Source: Amycolatopsis sp. FBCC-B4732
GTDB taxonomy: Bacteria > Actinomycetota > Actinomycetes > Mycobacteriales > Pseudonocardiaceae
Length of the DNA: 64,000 nt
Direction of reading: 5' to 3'
Assembly (NCBI RefSeq): GCF_023008405.1
Contig: NZ_CP095376.1
Coordinates: 4,426,001-4,490,000, forward strand
Positions 1 through 8,889 of this stretch are shown here, piece by piece. Both the position numbers and the translations under genes were made by a program. Numbering within the stretch: the stretch's first letter is position 1; each line of letters begins with the position of its first letter. The notes beneath the pieces are model-generated. The model was not told the origin of the DNA, ran no database searches, and saw only the letters and a list, made by a program, of their open reading frames with translations.

Positions 1-3
1 GGA

Positions 4-30
4 AGTACGTACTAATGTAGTGCTTCACTA
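4..30. promoter_or_regulatory. Candidate MarR operator(s) overlapping the marR start
   Basis: Two inverted repeats lie directly upstream of the MarR-family start codon. AGTACGTACT at 4-13 is a perfect 10-bp palindrome. TAGTG-CTT-CACTA at 18-30 has perfect 5-bp arms and its last base is the A of the ATG. MarR repressors usually autoregulate through such sites, so this is a plausible operator. The upstream region is cut by the window edge. Confidence 0.5.
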
Positions 31-578
31 TGAACGACGTATCTGACGCAGCGTTCGACCGGGATCCCGCCGGCCACCTGTTCTCCCCCGAGGTCCGCGC
101 CGCGCTGGCCGGGTTCGCCGTCGACGGCGACACCGCCGCGCTGGAGGCGGCCGCCGCCGTCCGCTCGGCCGCCCGCAGCCTCGACCAGCTGCGTTCCCGG
201 GGCACCGACAGCCGCGGCCTCAGCCCCGGTGCGCTCGACATCCTCATCCGCCTCGCCGGCCGCGAAGCCGGCACGAACATCAAGGACCTGGCCACGTCCG
301 CCGGGGTCAGCTCACGCAACGTCACCGGCCTCGTCGACACCCTGGAGCGCGCGGGCCTCGCCGCGCGGGTCCCCGATCCCCGCGACCGGCGGTCCGTGCT
401 CGTCCGGATCACCCCGGACGGCCGGACGTGGCTCGAGGACTTCCGGCGCCCCTCCCAGGCGGCGATGGCCGCCGTGTTCCGCGGCTTCACCGCCGAAGAG
501 ACGACGGCGCTGCGGCACCTGTGCCTGCGCCTCGTCGAAAACCAGCAGCACCTCGCCCGCTACCTGGAGGACCGATGA
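30..578 (+). CDS. MarR-family transcriptional regulator
   Basis: The 182-residue protein carries a winged-helix MarR domain over about residues 60-150. The recognition region reads 'KDLATSAGVSSRNVTGLVDTL' in outline, followed by the typical wing 'DPRDRRSVLVRITPDG'. MarR proteins bind DNA as dimers and usually release it on binding a small phenolic or lipophilic ligand. There is no clear Shine-Dalgarno sequence before this ATG, so it may be leaderless, or the true start may differ slightly. The stop overlaps the start of the SnoaL-like gene, so the two are probably co-transcribed. Ligand and targets are unknown. Confidence 0.85.
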   Translation: MNDVSDAAFDRDPAGHLFSPEVRAALAGFAVDGDTAALEAAAAVRSAARSLDQLRSRGTDSRGLSPGALDILIRLAGREAGTNIKDLATSAGVSSRNVTGLVDTLERAGLAARVPDPRDRRSVLVRITPDGRTWLEDFRRPSQAAMAAVFRGFTAEETTALRHLCLRLVENQQHLARYLEDR

Positions 579-973
579 CCGAGTCGACCCGCGAGGCCGT
601 ACAGGCCTACCACCGGGCTCGTTTCGCCGGGGACGTGACCGCCGCGGCCGCCCGGCTCGCGGACACCTTTTCGTTCGAAAGCCCGCTGATCAGCTCCGGC
701 GACGCCCGCGGCCACCTCGACGGGCTCGCCGCGTTCGTGGCGATCGTGACCGGGGTCGAGCTGATCAGCGAACTCTACGGCGATTCGGAGGCCACGCTCG
801 TCTACGACGTGCACACCGCGACCCCGGTGGGCGTCCAGCGCACGGCCGAGCACTTCCGGTTGCGGGACGGGAAGATCGAAGCGATCACACTGATCTTCGA
901 CGCCACCCGCTGGCACCCGGTCATGGCAGCGGTGCCCGTCCGCCTGCCCGGATCCGCGGAGACCACGAGCTGA
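575..973 (+). CDS. SnoaL-like / NTF2-fold protein
   Basis: This 132-residue protein has the layout of a SnoaL-like cone-shaped domain: an N-terminal helix 'AVQAYHRARFAGD', a middle 'FSFESPLI', and a C-terminal sheet ending 'HFRLRDGKIEAITLIFDATRWHPV'. Such proteins bind small hydrophobic substrates and act as isomerases, hydrolases or ligand carriers. The start ATG overlaps the marR stop (ATGA) and is preceded by GGAGG at 567. Translational coupling to MarR suggests it handles the compound the regulator senses. No specific substrate can be read from the sequence. Confidence 0.75.
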   Translation: MTESTREAVQAYHRARFAGDVTAAAARLADTFSFESPLISSGDARGHLDGLAAFVAIVTGVELISELYGDSEATLVYDVHTATPVGVQRTAEHFRLRDGKIEAITLIFDATRWHPVMAAVPVRLPGSAETTS

Positions 974-1033
974 GCTCGAACAACGGACGGGCACCGCCGT
1001 GCTCGGTGTACCCGGCGTACCGGGCGGCAAACT

Positions 1034-2017
1034 TCACCCGCTGCGCAAGGCGTACCGGCGTTCGGCGTAGGCGAGGTCGTCGCGCCACAGCCGCGCCGCC
1101 GTGTGGCGCATCAGCGGCCGGATCGCCGGGGCGAGCTTCGCCGCCAGCGCGAACCCCGGCCGCTCGGACGCCGCGATCGTCGCTTCGATGACCGCCGTCC
1201 GGGGCTTGCCGTCGGGACCGGGCCCGAGCGGGGTCGCGTGCGTTTCGACGACGCTGCCGACGCCTTCGCCCTCGACGATCCGCATCACGACCGTCCGCGG
1301 TTCCGGGCAGAGGAACTCCGCGTGCACCGGCACGCCCGCACGCCCGGCCAGCCGGAACGTCACCTCGACGAGGAACCGGTCCGATCCCTCGGTGCCGTCC
1401 GGCGTTTCGAGCACCCGCAGGCGGCTGAACGAATAGGGGTGGAACCACGCGCCGTGCCAGGGGTCGAGCCGGTTCGCCACGACGTCTTCCGGTTCGCACG
1501 TCCCGGTCAGCGTCGCCACGGCGTCGATGCTCGGCCCGCCCGCCGGGCGCTCCGGGACCACCGGGCGGTCCGACGGCGGTTCGCCGCCGAGTGCGTCCAA
1601 GCGGGCCCAGACGAGGACGCCGTCGTCGTGCGCGGGCACCGGTGACCAGGTGCCGCAGCGCGTGCCGTCGAGCCGGAGGCCGTGCCAGCGGCAGACGAGC
1701 CCGCCGCGGTCGATCCGGGCGTCGGCCAGCGGGGCGCCCAGGTGCGGGCACGCGCCCGGGCCGATCCGGACTTCGCCGTCCTCGCCGCGCCACGCGACGA
1801 GCTCGTGGCCGCCGACGGTGCTCCCGAAGGGCCGGTCGGCGCGGACCTCGCGGCTCGCGCCGATGACGAACCAGTTGCCGGACGGACGGGCGGACGCGCG
1901 TTTCCCCGCCGCTTCGATCAGGGCGGGCGCGCACTCGCGGTACGTCGGTTCCTGTTTCGCCCAAGCGGGTTCTTTGAACAGCTGGACGGGCCATCGCCGG
2001 ACGTTCACGGGGCCCAT
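1034..2017 (-). CDS. Rieske [2Fe-2S] protein next to the carotenoid operon
   Basis: A Rieske domain lies at about residues 50-140 with both ligand pairs, CPHLGA and CRWHGL (C-X-H ... C-X2-H). A C-terminal domain of about 190 residues follows, resembling a ring-hydroxylase-type substrate domain (motif 'DPWHGAWFHPYSF'). It is divergent from crtE across a 122-bp gap, which suggests shared control and a role in carotenoid ring oxidation or aromatisation. I recall similar Rieske proteins in other actinobacterial carotenoid loci but cannot check this. The start is an ATG at 2017; a GTG three codons in and an upstream TTG at 2044 are alternatives, none with a strong ribosome-binding site. Confidence 0.75.
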   Translation of the reverse strand: MGPVNVRRWPVQLFKEPAWAKQEPTYRECAPALIEAAGKRASARPSGNWFVIGASREVRADRPFGSTVGGHELVAWRGEDGEVRIGPGACPHLGAPLADARIDRGGLVCRWHGLRLDGTRCGTWSPVPAHDDGVLVWARLDALGGEPPSDRPVVPERPAGGPSIDAVATLTGTCEPEDVVANRLDPWHGAWFHPYSFSRLRVLETPDGTEGSDRFLVEVTFRLAGRAGVPVHAEFLCPEPRTVVMRIVEGEGVGSVVETHATPLGPGPDGKPRTAVIEATIAASERPGFALAAKLAPAIRPLMRHTAARLWRDDLAYAERRYALRSG

Positions 2018-2139
2018 CGTCGCCGATCCGCATCGCACTCGCAACGCGACGGCGAGCGCCGCAGTGATGTTTGTGCGAGCCTATTGGGGGTAACTGCCGG
2101 AACGCATCGACTTTGCAGCGAACCTCGGAAGGAGTCCGG
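2018..2139. promoter_or_regulatory. Divergent promoter region, Rieske gene / crtE
   Basis: This short gap separates the Rieske gene from the crt operon and must hold both promoters. A ribosome-binding site GGAAGGAG at 2127-2134 serves crtE. I could not identify convincing -35/-10 boxes. No LitR or LitS-like light regulator gene is visible nearby. Confidence 0.5.
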
Positions 2140-3228
2140 ATGGCGGTGATCCCCGCGGCCGGCGCCACCGGGACGACGGCCTGGCTGGACGCGTTGCGCC
2201 GGCGGTGCGGGGCGGACGTCCACGCCTTCGTCACCGAGCGGGTGCGGGAGCATTTCACCGGACGGGCCGCCGAAGCCCCGGCGATCACCGCGCTGCCGGA
2301 GTTCGTCACCGGCGGGAAGTTCCTCCGCCCGATGTTCGCCTACACGGGCTGGCGCTGCGGCGGCCCGGAGAGCGCCGCGGCCCTGCGCGCCGCCGCCAGC
2401 CTCGAGCTGCTGCACTGCTTCGCGCTGATCCAGGACGACGTCATGGACGGCTCGGCGCGGCGGCGCGGGCACCCGGCGATGCACGTCCGGTTCGCGCGCT
2501 GGCACGAAAGCCAGGGCCTCGCCGGCTCCGCGCAGCGGTTCGGGGAGTCGGCCGCGGTGCTGATGGGCGACCTCTTCCTCGTCTGGTCCGGGCAGCTGCT
2601 GCACGAAAGCGGGCTCGACGCGGGCGCGCTGGCCCGCGGGCGGGCGGTCTACGACCGGATGCGGTCCGAACTGGCCGTCGGGCAGCTCGGCGACCTGGTC
2701 AACGACGCCCGCGCGCTGCCGTCCTGGGCCGACGTCCTCGACGTGATCCGCCGCAAGTCCGGCGACTACACCGTCCGCCGCCCGCTCGAGTTCGGCGCGG
2801 CGCTGGCCGGCTGCGCGGACGACGTCCTCGCCGCGCTGGGCACCTACGGCGGGCTGCTCGGCGAAGCGTTCCAGTTCCGCGACGACCTGCTGGGCGTGTT
2901 CGGCGACCCGGCGGTCACCGGCAAACCCGCGGGCGACGACCTGCGCGAACGCAAGGCCTCCAGCGTGGTCGTGCTCGCCGCCGACCTGGCGAGCCCCCGG
3001 CAGCGCGCCGAGCTCACCGGGTTGCTCGCCCTGGACGCCGTCGACGCCGCGGCCGTCGCGCGCTGGCGGGACCTGATCACCGCGACCGGCGCGCGCGACC
3101 AGCTGGAGAAGCTCATCGACGAGCGCGTCCGCCGCGCCCTCGAAGCGATCGACCTGGTGGGCCTGCCCGGCCCGGCCGCCGCGGCGCTGACGGTGCTCGC
3201 CCGCCGCTGCACCGAACGAGTCCGATGA
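2140..3228 (+). CDS. crtE: Geranylgeranyl diphosphate synthase CrtE
   Basis: This 362-residue trans-prenyltransferase extends allylic diphosphates with IPP to C20 GGPP, the carotenoid precursor. The first Asp-rich motif is DDVMD (D99-D103) followed by the usual RRG. The second is [11 protein letters not shown] (from D248). The lysine and arginine substrate-binding positions around 'GGKFLRP' near residue 60 are present. The ATG at 2140 is chosen because GGAAGGAG sits 6 bases upstream; an in-frame extension upstream lacks such a site. It is the first gene of the crt operon, and its stop overlaps the crtI start (ATGA). Confidence 0.95.
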   Translation: MAVIPAAGATGTTAWLDALRRRCGADVHAFVTERVREHFTGRAAEAPAITALPEFVTGGKFLRPMFAYTGWRCGGPESAAALRAAASLELLHCFALIQDDVMDGSARRRGHPAMHVRFARWHESQGLAGSAQRFGESAAVLMGDLFLVWSGQLLHESGLDAGALARGRAVYDRMRSELAVGQLGDLVNDARALPSWADVLDVIRRKSGDYTVRRPLEFGAALAGCADDVLAALGTYGGLLGEAFQFRDDLLGVFGDPAVTGKPAGDDLRERKASSVVVLAADLASPRQRAELTGLLALDAVDAAAVARWRDLITATGARDQLEKLIDERVRRALEAIDLVGLPGPAAAALTVLARRCTERVR

Positions 3229-4697
3229 GGACGGTCACCGGGCCGACCGGCCGGGTCGTGGTCGTCGGCGCGGGCCTGGCCGGGCTGTCCGCCGCACTGC
3301 ACCTCGCCGGCCGCGGCCGCGAAGTCGTCGTGGTGGAGCGCGACGCGGGCCCGGGTGGCCGGACGGGCCGGCTCGAGCTCGGCGGCTACCACCTCGACAC
3401 CGGCCCGACCGTGCTGACCATGCCGTCGATCCTCGCGGACACGTTCGCCGCGGCCGGTGCCGACCTGACGTCGGAACTGCGGCTGACCCGGCTCGATCCC
3501 GCCTACACCGCGCGGTTCGCCGACGGGTCGGTGCTGCCGGTGCACACCGGCGCCGAACCGATGACCGACGCGGTCCGCGACTTCGCCGGGCCGGCCGAGG
3601 CCGCCGGGTACCGCAGGCTCCGCGACTGGCTGACCCGGCTGTACGCGGCGGAGTTCGACCGGTTCGTCGGCAGCAACATCGATTCGCCGCTCGGCCTGGT
3701 CTCCCGCGATCTGGCCCGGCTCGTCGCGCTCGGCGGGTTCCGGCGCCTGGACCGCAAGATCGGCACCTTCCTGCGCGACGAGCGCCTCAAGCGCGTCTTC
3801 ACCTTCCAGGCCCTGTACGCGGGCGAGTCGCCGATGCGGGCGCTCGCGCTGTACGCGGTGATCTCCTACATGGACACCGTCGGCGGGGTCTACTTCCCCC
3901 AGGGCGGGATGGCCGCGGTGCCGCGGGCCATGGCCCGGGTCGCCGCGGCGGCCGGGGTGGAGTTCCGGTTCGGCGCGCCGGTGACCGCCCTCGAACGCCG
4001 GGGCGCCCGGGTCACCGCCGTCCGCACGGCCGAGGGGCGGCTGCCCTGCGACGCCGTGGTGCTGACCACCGAACCGCACGAGAGCTACCGGCTGCTGGGC
4101 CGCACCCCGCGCCGCCCGGTGCCGTTGCGCCCGGCGCCGTCGGCCCTGGTGCTGCACGCGGGCGGCCCCGGCTACTGGCCGGTGGGGCACCACACGATTT
4201 CGTTCGGCCACGGCTGGGCGTCGACCTTCCGCGAGCTGATCACCGAAGGCAGCCGGATGAGCGACCCGTCGCTGCTGATCACCCGTCCGACCGCGACCGA
4301 CCCCGGCCTCGCCCCGCCCGGCCGGGAGCTGTTCTCCATCCTGGCGCCGGTGCCGAACCTGCGGCGGGGCCCGGAAGACTGGGACGCCGAAGCCGAGCCG
4401 TACGCGAAGGAGATCCTGGACCGGGTCCGCGGCGGCCTGCTGCCCGGCTTCGAACCGGAGGCGTGGCACGTCCTGAGCCCGGCCGACTGGGCCCGGCGCG
4501 GGATGGTCGCGGGCACGCCGTTCAGCTACGCGCACTCGTTCGTCCAAACGGGACCGTTCCGGCCGCGGAACCTGCCACCGGGCACGGAAAACGCGGTCCT
4601 CGCCGGCGGCGGGACCGTGCCCGGCGTCGGCGTCCCGACCGTCCTGCTCTCCGGGCGGCTGGCCGCCGCCCGGATCACCGGGGAAGGAGCGCGATGA
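3225..4697 (+). CDS. crtI: Phytoene desaturase CrtI
   Basis: This 490-residue FAD enzyme desaturates phytoene to lycopene. An N-terminal dinucleotide-binding motif [17 protein letters not shown] followed by '[14 protein letters not shown]' spans about residues 9-45. The CrtI-type C-terminus '[21 protein letters not shown]' is also present. Length is normal for the family. It overlaps crtE and crtB by 4 bp on either side, so the three genes are translationally coupled. Confidence 0.95.
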   Translation: MRTVTGPTGRVVVVGAGLAGLSAALHLAGRGREVVVVERDAGPGGRTGRLELGGYHLDTGPTVLTMPSILADTFAAAGADLTSELRLTRLDPAYTARFADGSVLPVHTGAEPMTDAVRDFAGPAEAAGYRRLRDWLTRLYAAEFDRFVGSNIDSPLGLVSRDLARLVALGGFRRLDRKIGTFLRDERLKRVFTFQALYAGESPMRALALYAVISYMDTVGGVYFPQGGMAAVPRAMARVAAAAGVEFRFGAPVTALERRGARVTAVRTAEGRLPCDAVVLTTEPHESYRLLGRTPRRPVPLRPAPSALVLHAGGPGYWPVGHHTISFGHGWASTFRELITEGSRMSDPSLLITRPTATDPGLAPPGRELFSILAPVPNLRRGPEDWDAEAEPYAKEILDRVRGGLLPGFEPEAWHVLSPADWARRGMVAGTPFSYAHSFVQTGPFRPRNLPPGTENAVLAGGGTVPGVGVPTVLLSGRLAAARITGEGAR

Positions 4698-5635
4698 CCC
4701 GCCGGGAACTCGACGCCGCCGGCATCACCGGAGCCGGGCTGCGGCTGGCCTACCAGCGGTGCCGGGAGCTCAACGCCCGCCACGGCCGGACCTACTTCCT
4801 CGCCACCCGGATGCTGGCGCCCGCGCAGCGCCCGGCGGTCCACGCGCTCTACGGGTTCGCGCGCTGGGTCGACGACGTCGTCGACGAACCGGAGCCCGGC
4901 GCCACGCCCGAGTCGATCGCCGCCGCGCTGCACGCGGTCGAGGACCGCTTCTTCGCGGAGCTTTCCACCGGGCACAGCGAAGACCCGGTGCGCGCGGCCG
5001 TGCTCGACACCGTGTCCCGCTACGCCATCGACGAAGAGCACTTCCGCGCGTTCTTCGCCTCGATGCGGATGGACCTCACCGTGACCGGCTACCCGACCCG
5101 GGCCGCGCTCGACGAGTACGTGCACGGCTCGGCCGAGGTCATCGGGCTGCAGGTGCTGCCCGTGCTCGGGACCGTCGTCCCCCGCGCGGAGGCCGCCCCG
5201 CGCGCCGCCGCGCTCGGGAAAGCCTTCCAGCTGACCAACTTCCTGCGTGACGTCGCCGAAGACCTCGAACGCGGGCGGGTCTACCTGCCCGCCGACGAGC
5301 TGGCCGCCGACGGCGTCGACCGCGACCGGCTCGGCTGGTGCGCCCGCACGCGGCGGATCGACCCGGCGGTCCGGCGCGCGCTCGCCGCGCAGATCGCGAG
5401 CACCCGCCGGACCTATGCCGAGGCCCGGCCGGGCATCGCGATGCTGCACCCGGCGTCGCGCCCGTGCGTCGAGACGGCGTTCGTCCTCTACGGCGGCATC
5501 CTCGACCGCATCGAAGCCGCCGGGTACAACGTCTTCGCCGGCCGCGCCCGCGTGCCGAAGCACCGGCGGCTGCTCGCCGCGTGCGACGCTCTCGTGCGGG
5601 CGCAGTGGGCCCGGCGGCGGCAGGCGGTGGCCTGA
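4694..5635 (+). CDS. crtB: Phytoene synthase CrtB
   Basis: This 313-residue squalene/phytoene synthase-family enzyme condenses two GGPP molecules into phytoene. Both Mg-binding Asp-rich motifs are seen: DDVVDEP (D60-D64) and [14 protein letters not shown] (D186-D190), with the downstream 'GRVYLP' signature. The start ATG overlaps the crtI stop and has GGAAGGAG at 4682-4689. It is expected to be membrane-associated, working with CrtE and CrtI. Confidence 0.95.
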   Translation: MTRRELDAAGITGAGLRLAYQRCRELNARHGRTYFLATRMLAPAQRPAVHALYGFARWVDDVVDEPEPGATPESIAAALHAVEDRFFAELSTGHSEDPVRAAVLDTVSRYAIDEEHFRAFFASMRMDLTVTGYPTRAALDEYVHGSAEVIGLQVLPVLGTVVPRAEAAPRAAALGKAFQLTNFLRDVAEDLERGRVYLPADELAADGVDRDRLGWCARTRRIDPAVRRALAAQIASTRRTYAEARPGIAMLHPASRPCVETAFVLYGGILDRIEAAGYNVFAGRARVPKHRRLLAACDALVRAQWARRRQAVA

Positions 5636-5636
5636 G

Positions 5637-5993
5637 GTGGGCCGGGTGGAGTACCTGCTGGTCCTCGGCGCGTGCGTGGTGGTGACGCTGCCGCTGGAGC
5701 TCGCCGGCGCCCGCGTCTACCGCAGGCCGGGCCGCCTGGTGCGCGCGGTGCTGCCGGTGGCGCTGGTGTTCCTGCTCTGGGACGCCGTGGCCATCGCGGC
5801 CGGGGTCTGGGACTTCGACCCGGCGTTCGTCACCGGTGTCCGCGCGCCGTTCGGGATCCCGCTGGAGGAAGTCCTGTTCTTCGTCGTGGTCCCGGTCTGC
5901 GGGGTGCTGACCTACGAAGCGGTCGGCCGCACCGGGCAGTTCCTGCGCCGACTGGCCCGGCCCCGTGCCGGGCGCCGGCGGGTCCGAAGCTGA
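5637..5993 (+). CDS. crtYc: Lycopene beta-cyclase subunit CrtYc
   Basis: This small membrane protein of 118 residues has three hydrophobic segments. It carries the carotenoid-cyclase motif FGIPLEEVLFF, the P-E-E signature of heterodimeric bacterial cyclases. With CrtYd it cyclises lycopene ends into beta rings. The start is a GTG one base after the crtB stop; a second GTG at 5646, giving 'VEYLLVLG', is equally plausible. It overlaps crtYd by one base (TGATG). Confidence 0.9.
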   Translation: MGRVEYLLVLGACVVVTLPLELAGARVYRRPGRLVRAVLPVALVFLLWDAVAIAAGVWDFDPAFVTGVRAPFGIPLEEVLFFVVVPVCGVLTYEAVGRTGQFLRRLARPRAGRRRVRS

Positions 5994-6310
5994 TGCCTTG
6001 GGGCTACTCGGTTCCCGCCGTCGCCGCCGTCCTCGCCGTCGTCGCGGCCGAGGTCTTCGTGCTGCGCACCGGGCTGTTCCGGCGGCCCGCCTACTGGGTC
6101 ACGATGGCGATCGTCGTGGCCTTCCAGATCCCGGTCGACGGCTGGCTGACCAAGCTGTCGGCGCCGATCGTCCGCTACTCCCCCGGCGGGATCACCGGCT
6201 GGCGGTTCCCCTGGGACATCCCGGTCGAGGACTTCCTGTTCGGCTACGCCCTCGTCACCGCGGTCCTGCTCCTGTGGGAGCGCGGGAAGTCGCGAAAGGA
6301 CAGTGCATGA
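5993..6310 (+). CDS. crtYd: Lycopene beta-cyclase subunit CrtYd
   Basis: This second half of the split cyclase has 105 residues and three predicted membrane segments. Its matching motif is DIPVEDFLFGY. The pair CrtYc/CrtYd is typical of Gram-positive actinobacteria, whereas other bacteria use a single flavoprotein CrtY or a fused protein. The start overlaps the crtYc stop, and its own stop overlaps the crtT start. Confidence 0.9.
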   Translation: MPWGYSVPAVAAVLAVVAAEVFVLRTGLFRRPAYWVTMAIVVAFQIPVDGWLTKLSAPIVRYSPGGITGWRFPWDIPVEDFLFGYALVTAVLLLWERGKSRKDSA

Positions 6311-7011
6311 AAGGCAACGGACTGCCCCGGGCCGAGGTGCCCGCGGCGTTCGACGCGGGTGCCGCGGCCTACGACCGGCTCGTCGGCATCAACCCCGGCT
6401 ACCACCGCGACCTCCGGATCTCGGCGCGCCGGCTGCTCGACGGCAGCGGCGCCCGGCGGGTCCTCGACGCCGGGTGCGGCACCGGCGCGTCCACGGCGGC
6501 GCTGCTCGCCCAGGCCCCGGACGCGCGGATCACCGCGATCGACGCCTCGGCGTCGATGCTCGCGCGCGCCGGGACGAAGACCTGGCCGTCCACAGTGGAC
6601 TTCCGGCACCTCCCCGTCGAGGAGCTGTCCGCGGCCGACGGCCCGTTCGACGCGATCCTCGCCGCGTACCTGCTGCGCAACGTCGCCGACCCCGACGCCA
6701 CTTTGCGCGTCCTGCACGGGTTGCTGCGCCCCGGCGGGGTGCTCGCGCTGCACGAGTATTCGGTGCGCGACTCCCGCCGCTCGCGCGCGGTGTGGAACGC
6801 GGTGTGCGGCGCGATCGTCATCCCGGCCGGGCGGCTGGCCACCGGCGACGCCACGCTCTACCGGCACCTGCGCCGCAGCGTCCTGGCCTTCGACGGCGTC
6901 GGCGACCTGTGCGCGCGGCTGACCCGCGCGGGCTTCACCGACGTCCGGACCGGCACGATGCCGGGCTGGCACCGCGGCATCGTCCACACCGTACTGGGCA
7001 CCGCCGCATGA
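6307..7011 (+). CDS. crtT: Class I SAM methyltransferase of the carotenoid cluster (CrtT-like)
   Basis: The 234-residue protein is a Rossmann-type methyltransferase. SAM motif I is VLDAGCGTGAST (about residues 56-67), motif II 'ITAIDASASMLARA', and a later 'LLRPGGVLALHEYS'. Its place between the lycopene cyclase and the CrtU-like gene matches the crtY-T-U order known from Streptomyces isorenieratene clusters. The acceptor is inferred, not shown; a quinone- or carotenoid-modifying role is possible. It overlaps its neighbours by 4 bp at both ends. Confidence 0.8.
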   Translation: MKGNGLPRAEVPAAFDAGAAAYDRLVGINPGYHRDLRISARRLLDGSGARRVLDAGCGTGASTAALLAQAPDARITAIDASASMLARAGTKTWPSTVDFRHLPVEELSAADGPFDAILAAYLLRNVADPDATLRVLHGLLRPGGVLALHEYSVRDSRRSRAVWNAVCGAIVIPAGRLATGDATLYRHLRRSVLAFDGVGDLCARLTRAGFTDVRTGTMPGWHRGIVHTVLGTAA

Positions 7012-8561
7012 GCGTGCGGCACGCGACCGGCGTCACCGGACGCGACCGGCGGGCCGAGACCCTCCCCGCGCCCGCCGGGCTCCCCGACGCGGGACAGCTG
7101 GGCCGCCGCCCGCGCACCGCCGTCGTCGGCGGCGGGATCGCCGGGCTCACCGCGGCGACCGGGCTCGCCGAACGCGGCGTCGAAGTCACGCTGTTCGAGC
7201 GCGAAGCCCACTTGGGCGGGCGCGTGGGCGGCTGGGCGGACCGGCTCACCGACGGCACGCCGGTGACGATGAGCCGCGGCTTCCACGCGTTCTTCCGCCA
7301 GTACTACAACCTGCGCGCGTTGCTGGCCCGCACCGACCCCGGTCTCGAGCGGCTCACCCCGGTGCCCGACTACCCGCTGATCGACCCGCACGGGCGCACC
7401 GACACCTTCGCCGGGCTGCCGCGGACGCCGCCGGTCAACGCGCTCGCCTTCGCGCTGCGCAGCCCGACGTTCCGCACCCGCGACCTGCTGCGCCTGGACG
7501 GCCGGCGGGCGCTGCCCCTGGCGACGGTCAGCGTCCCCCGCGTCTACCACCAGCTCGACCACCTCGACGCGGCGTCGTTCCTGGCCGCGATCAACTTCCC
7601 GGCCGCCGCGCGGCACCTCGCGTTCGAGGTGTTCTCGCGCAGCTTCTTCGCCGACCCCGGCGAGCTGTCGGCCGCCGAACTCGCCACGATGTTCCACCTG
7701 TACTTCCTCGGCTCCGCCGAAGGCCTGCTCTTCGACGTCCCGGCCGAGCCGTTCCCGCAGGCGCTGTGGGACCCGCTCGCCGGCCACCTCGCCGACCGGC
7801 GCGCCGACCTCCGGTGCGGCACCGAGGTGGCCTCGATCGAGCGCGACGGCGACGGGTTCCGCATCGGCGAGGAGCGCTTCGACGCCGTCGTGCTCGCCTG
7901 CGACGTCCCGGGACTGCGCCGGATCGTCGCCGCCTCGCCCGGGCTCGGCACGCCGTCGTGGCGGGCCGCGGTCGAGGACCTGCGCACGGCGCCGCCGTTC
8001 GTCGTCCGGCGGCTGTGGCTCGACCGGCCCGTCGACGCGGGCCGGCCGGCGTTCCTCGGCACCGGCGGCCTGCCGCCGCTGGACAACATCAGCGTCCTGG
8101 ACCGCTACGAAGGCGAGGCCCGCCGCTGGGCCCGGCGCACCGGCGGCTCCGTGGTGGAGCTGCACGCCTACGCGTCCGACCGCGACGACGTCACCCGGGC
8201 CCTGGACGAGCGGCTGCACCGGCTCTACCCGGAGACCGCGGCGGCCCGCGTCCTCGGGGAGATCACGCTGGTGCGGCAGGACTGCCCGCTGTTCCCGGTC
8301 GGCGGGTTCGCCCGCCGGCCGCCGGTGCGCACCCCGGAACCGGGCCTGGTCCTGGCGGGCGACGCGATCCGCGTCGACCTGCCGGTGGCCCTGATGGAAC
8401 GCGCGGCGACGACCGGCTGGGCGGCGGCGAACGAGCTCCTCGGCGGCTGGGGCCTGGCCGGGCACCCACTGCGCACGGTGCCCAACCGGGGCCGCCTGCC
8501 GGGGCTGGGCCGGCTCGCGGCCCGGCCGGTCAGCGCCGGGACACCTGGTAGTGGGCGATGA
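7008..8561 (+). CDS. crtU: CrtU-like carotenoid desaturase/methyltransferase (isorenieratene synthase)
   Basis: The 517-residue FAD-dependent protein has an N-terminal GGGIAGLTAATGLAERG motif near residue 40. The segment 'MSRGFHAFFRQYYNLRALL' and the C-terminal 'GLVLAGDAIRVDLPVALMERA' are typical of CruE/CrtU-type enzymes, which turn beta rings into aromatic phi rings by desaturation and methyl migration. It closes the operon, so the likely product is an isorenieratene-type carotenoid. The final 32 bp overlap the 3' end of the convergent NTF2-like gene. Confidence 0.85.
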   Translation: MSVRHATGVTGRDRRAETLPAPAGLPDAGQLGRRPRTAVVGGGIAGLTAATGLAERGVEVTLFEREAHLGGRVGGWADRLTDGTPVTMSRGFHAFFRQYYNLRALLARTDPGLERLTPVPDYPLIDPHGRTDTFAGLPRTPPVNALAFALRSPTFRTRDLLRLDGRRALPLATVSVPRVYHQLDHLDAASFLAAINFPAAARHLAFEVFSRSFFADPGELSAAELATMFHLYFLGSAEGLLFDVPAEPFPQALWDPLAGHLADRRADLRCGTEVASIERDGDGFRIGEERFDAVVLACDVPGLRRIVAASPGLGTPSWRAAVEDLRTAPPFVVRRLWLDRPVDAGRPAFLGTGGLPPLDNISVLDRYEGEARRWARRTGGSVVELHAYASDRDDVTRALDERLHRLYPETAAARVLGEITLVRQDCPLFPVGGFARRPPVRTPEPGLVLAGDAIRVDLPVALMERAATTGWAAANELLGGWGLAGHPLRTVPNRGRLPGLGRLAARPVSAGTPGSGR

Positions 8562-8889
8562 GCCAGGTCCCGTCGACGCGGCGGAGCACCACGCCGAGGG
8601 TGACCGGGAGCACTGGCCGGTCCGTGAAGCCGAAGTCGACGTTCACGTAGCCGAGCACCACGTCCTCGGCGAGCCGCCGGGTCTCCAGGACCCGGTAGTC
8701 CGCCGTGAGGCCCAGCGGCTGCGAGGCGTAGTACTCGGCGACGCCCGCCCGGCCGACGCGGTAGGGGTGCAGGCCCTGGAAAACGGCGTCTTCGGTGAAG
8801 GACCCGGCCACGCGAGCCGGCTCGTGCGCGTCGACCGCCGCCTTCCACTCGTCCAGGACGCCGGCGAGGACGTCCGCTTCGGCGGTCAT
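8530..8889 (-). CDS. SnoaL/NTF2-like protein
   Basis: This 119-residue protein has a typical NTF2-fold pattern: 'VLDEWKAAVDAHEPARVAGSFTEDAVFQGLHPYRVGRAGVAEYYAS' then a sheet ending 'RRVDGTWLIAHYQVSRR'. It resembles the SgcJ/YybH subfamily of calcium/calmodulin kinase association-domain-like proteins. Its ATG overlaps the stop of the upstream SDR gene (TGATG), so the two form one operon. The function is unknown but is probably linked to the SDR. Confidence 0.75.
   Translation of the reverse strand: MTAEADVLAGVLDEWKAAVDAHEPARVAGSFTEDAVFQGLHPYRVGRAGVAEYYASQPLGLTADYRVLETRRLAEDVVLGYVNVDFGFTDRPVLPVTLGVVLRRVDGTWLIAHYQVSRR

Noticed and set aside
2205..4697. Apparent 830-residue fusion protein in the crtE-crtI region
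   Set aside because: The first half is an out-of-frame Arg-rich shadow of crtE; the real crtI starts at 3225.
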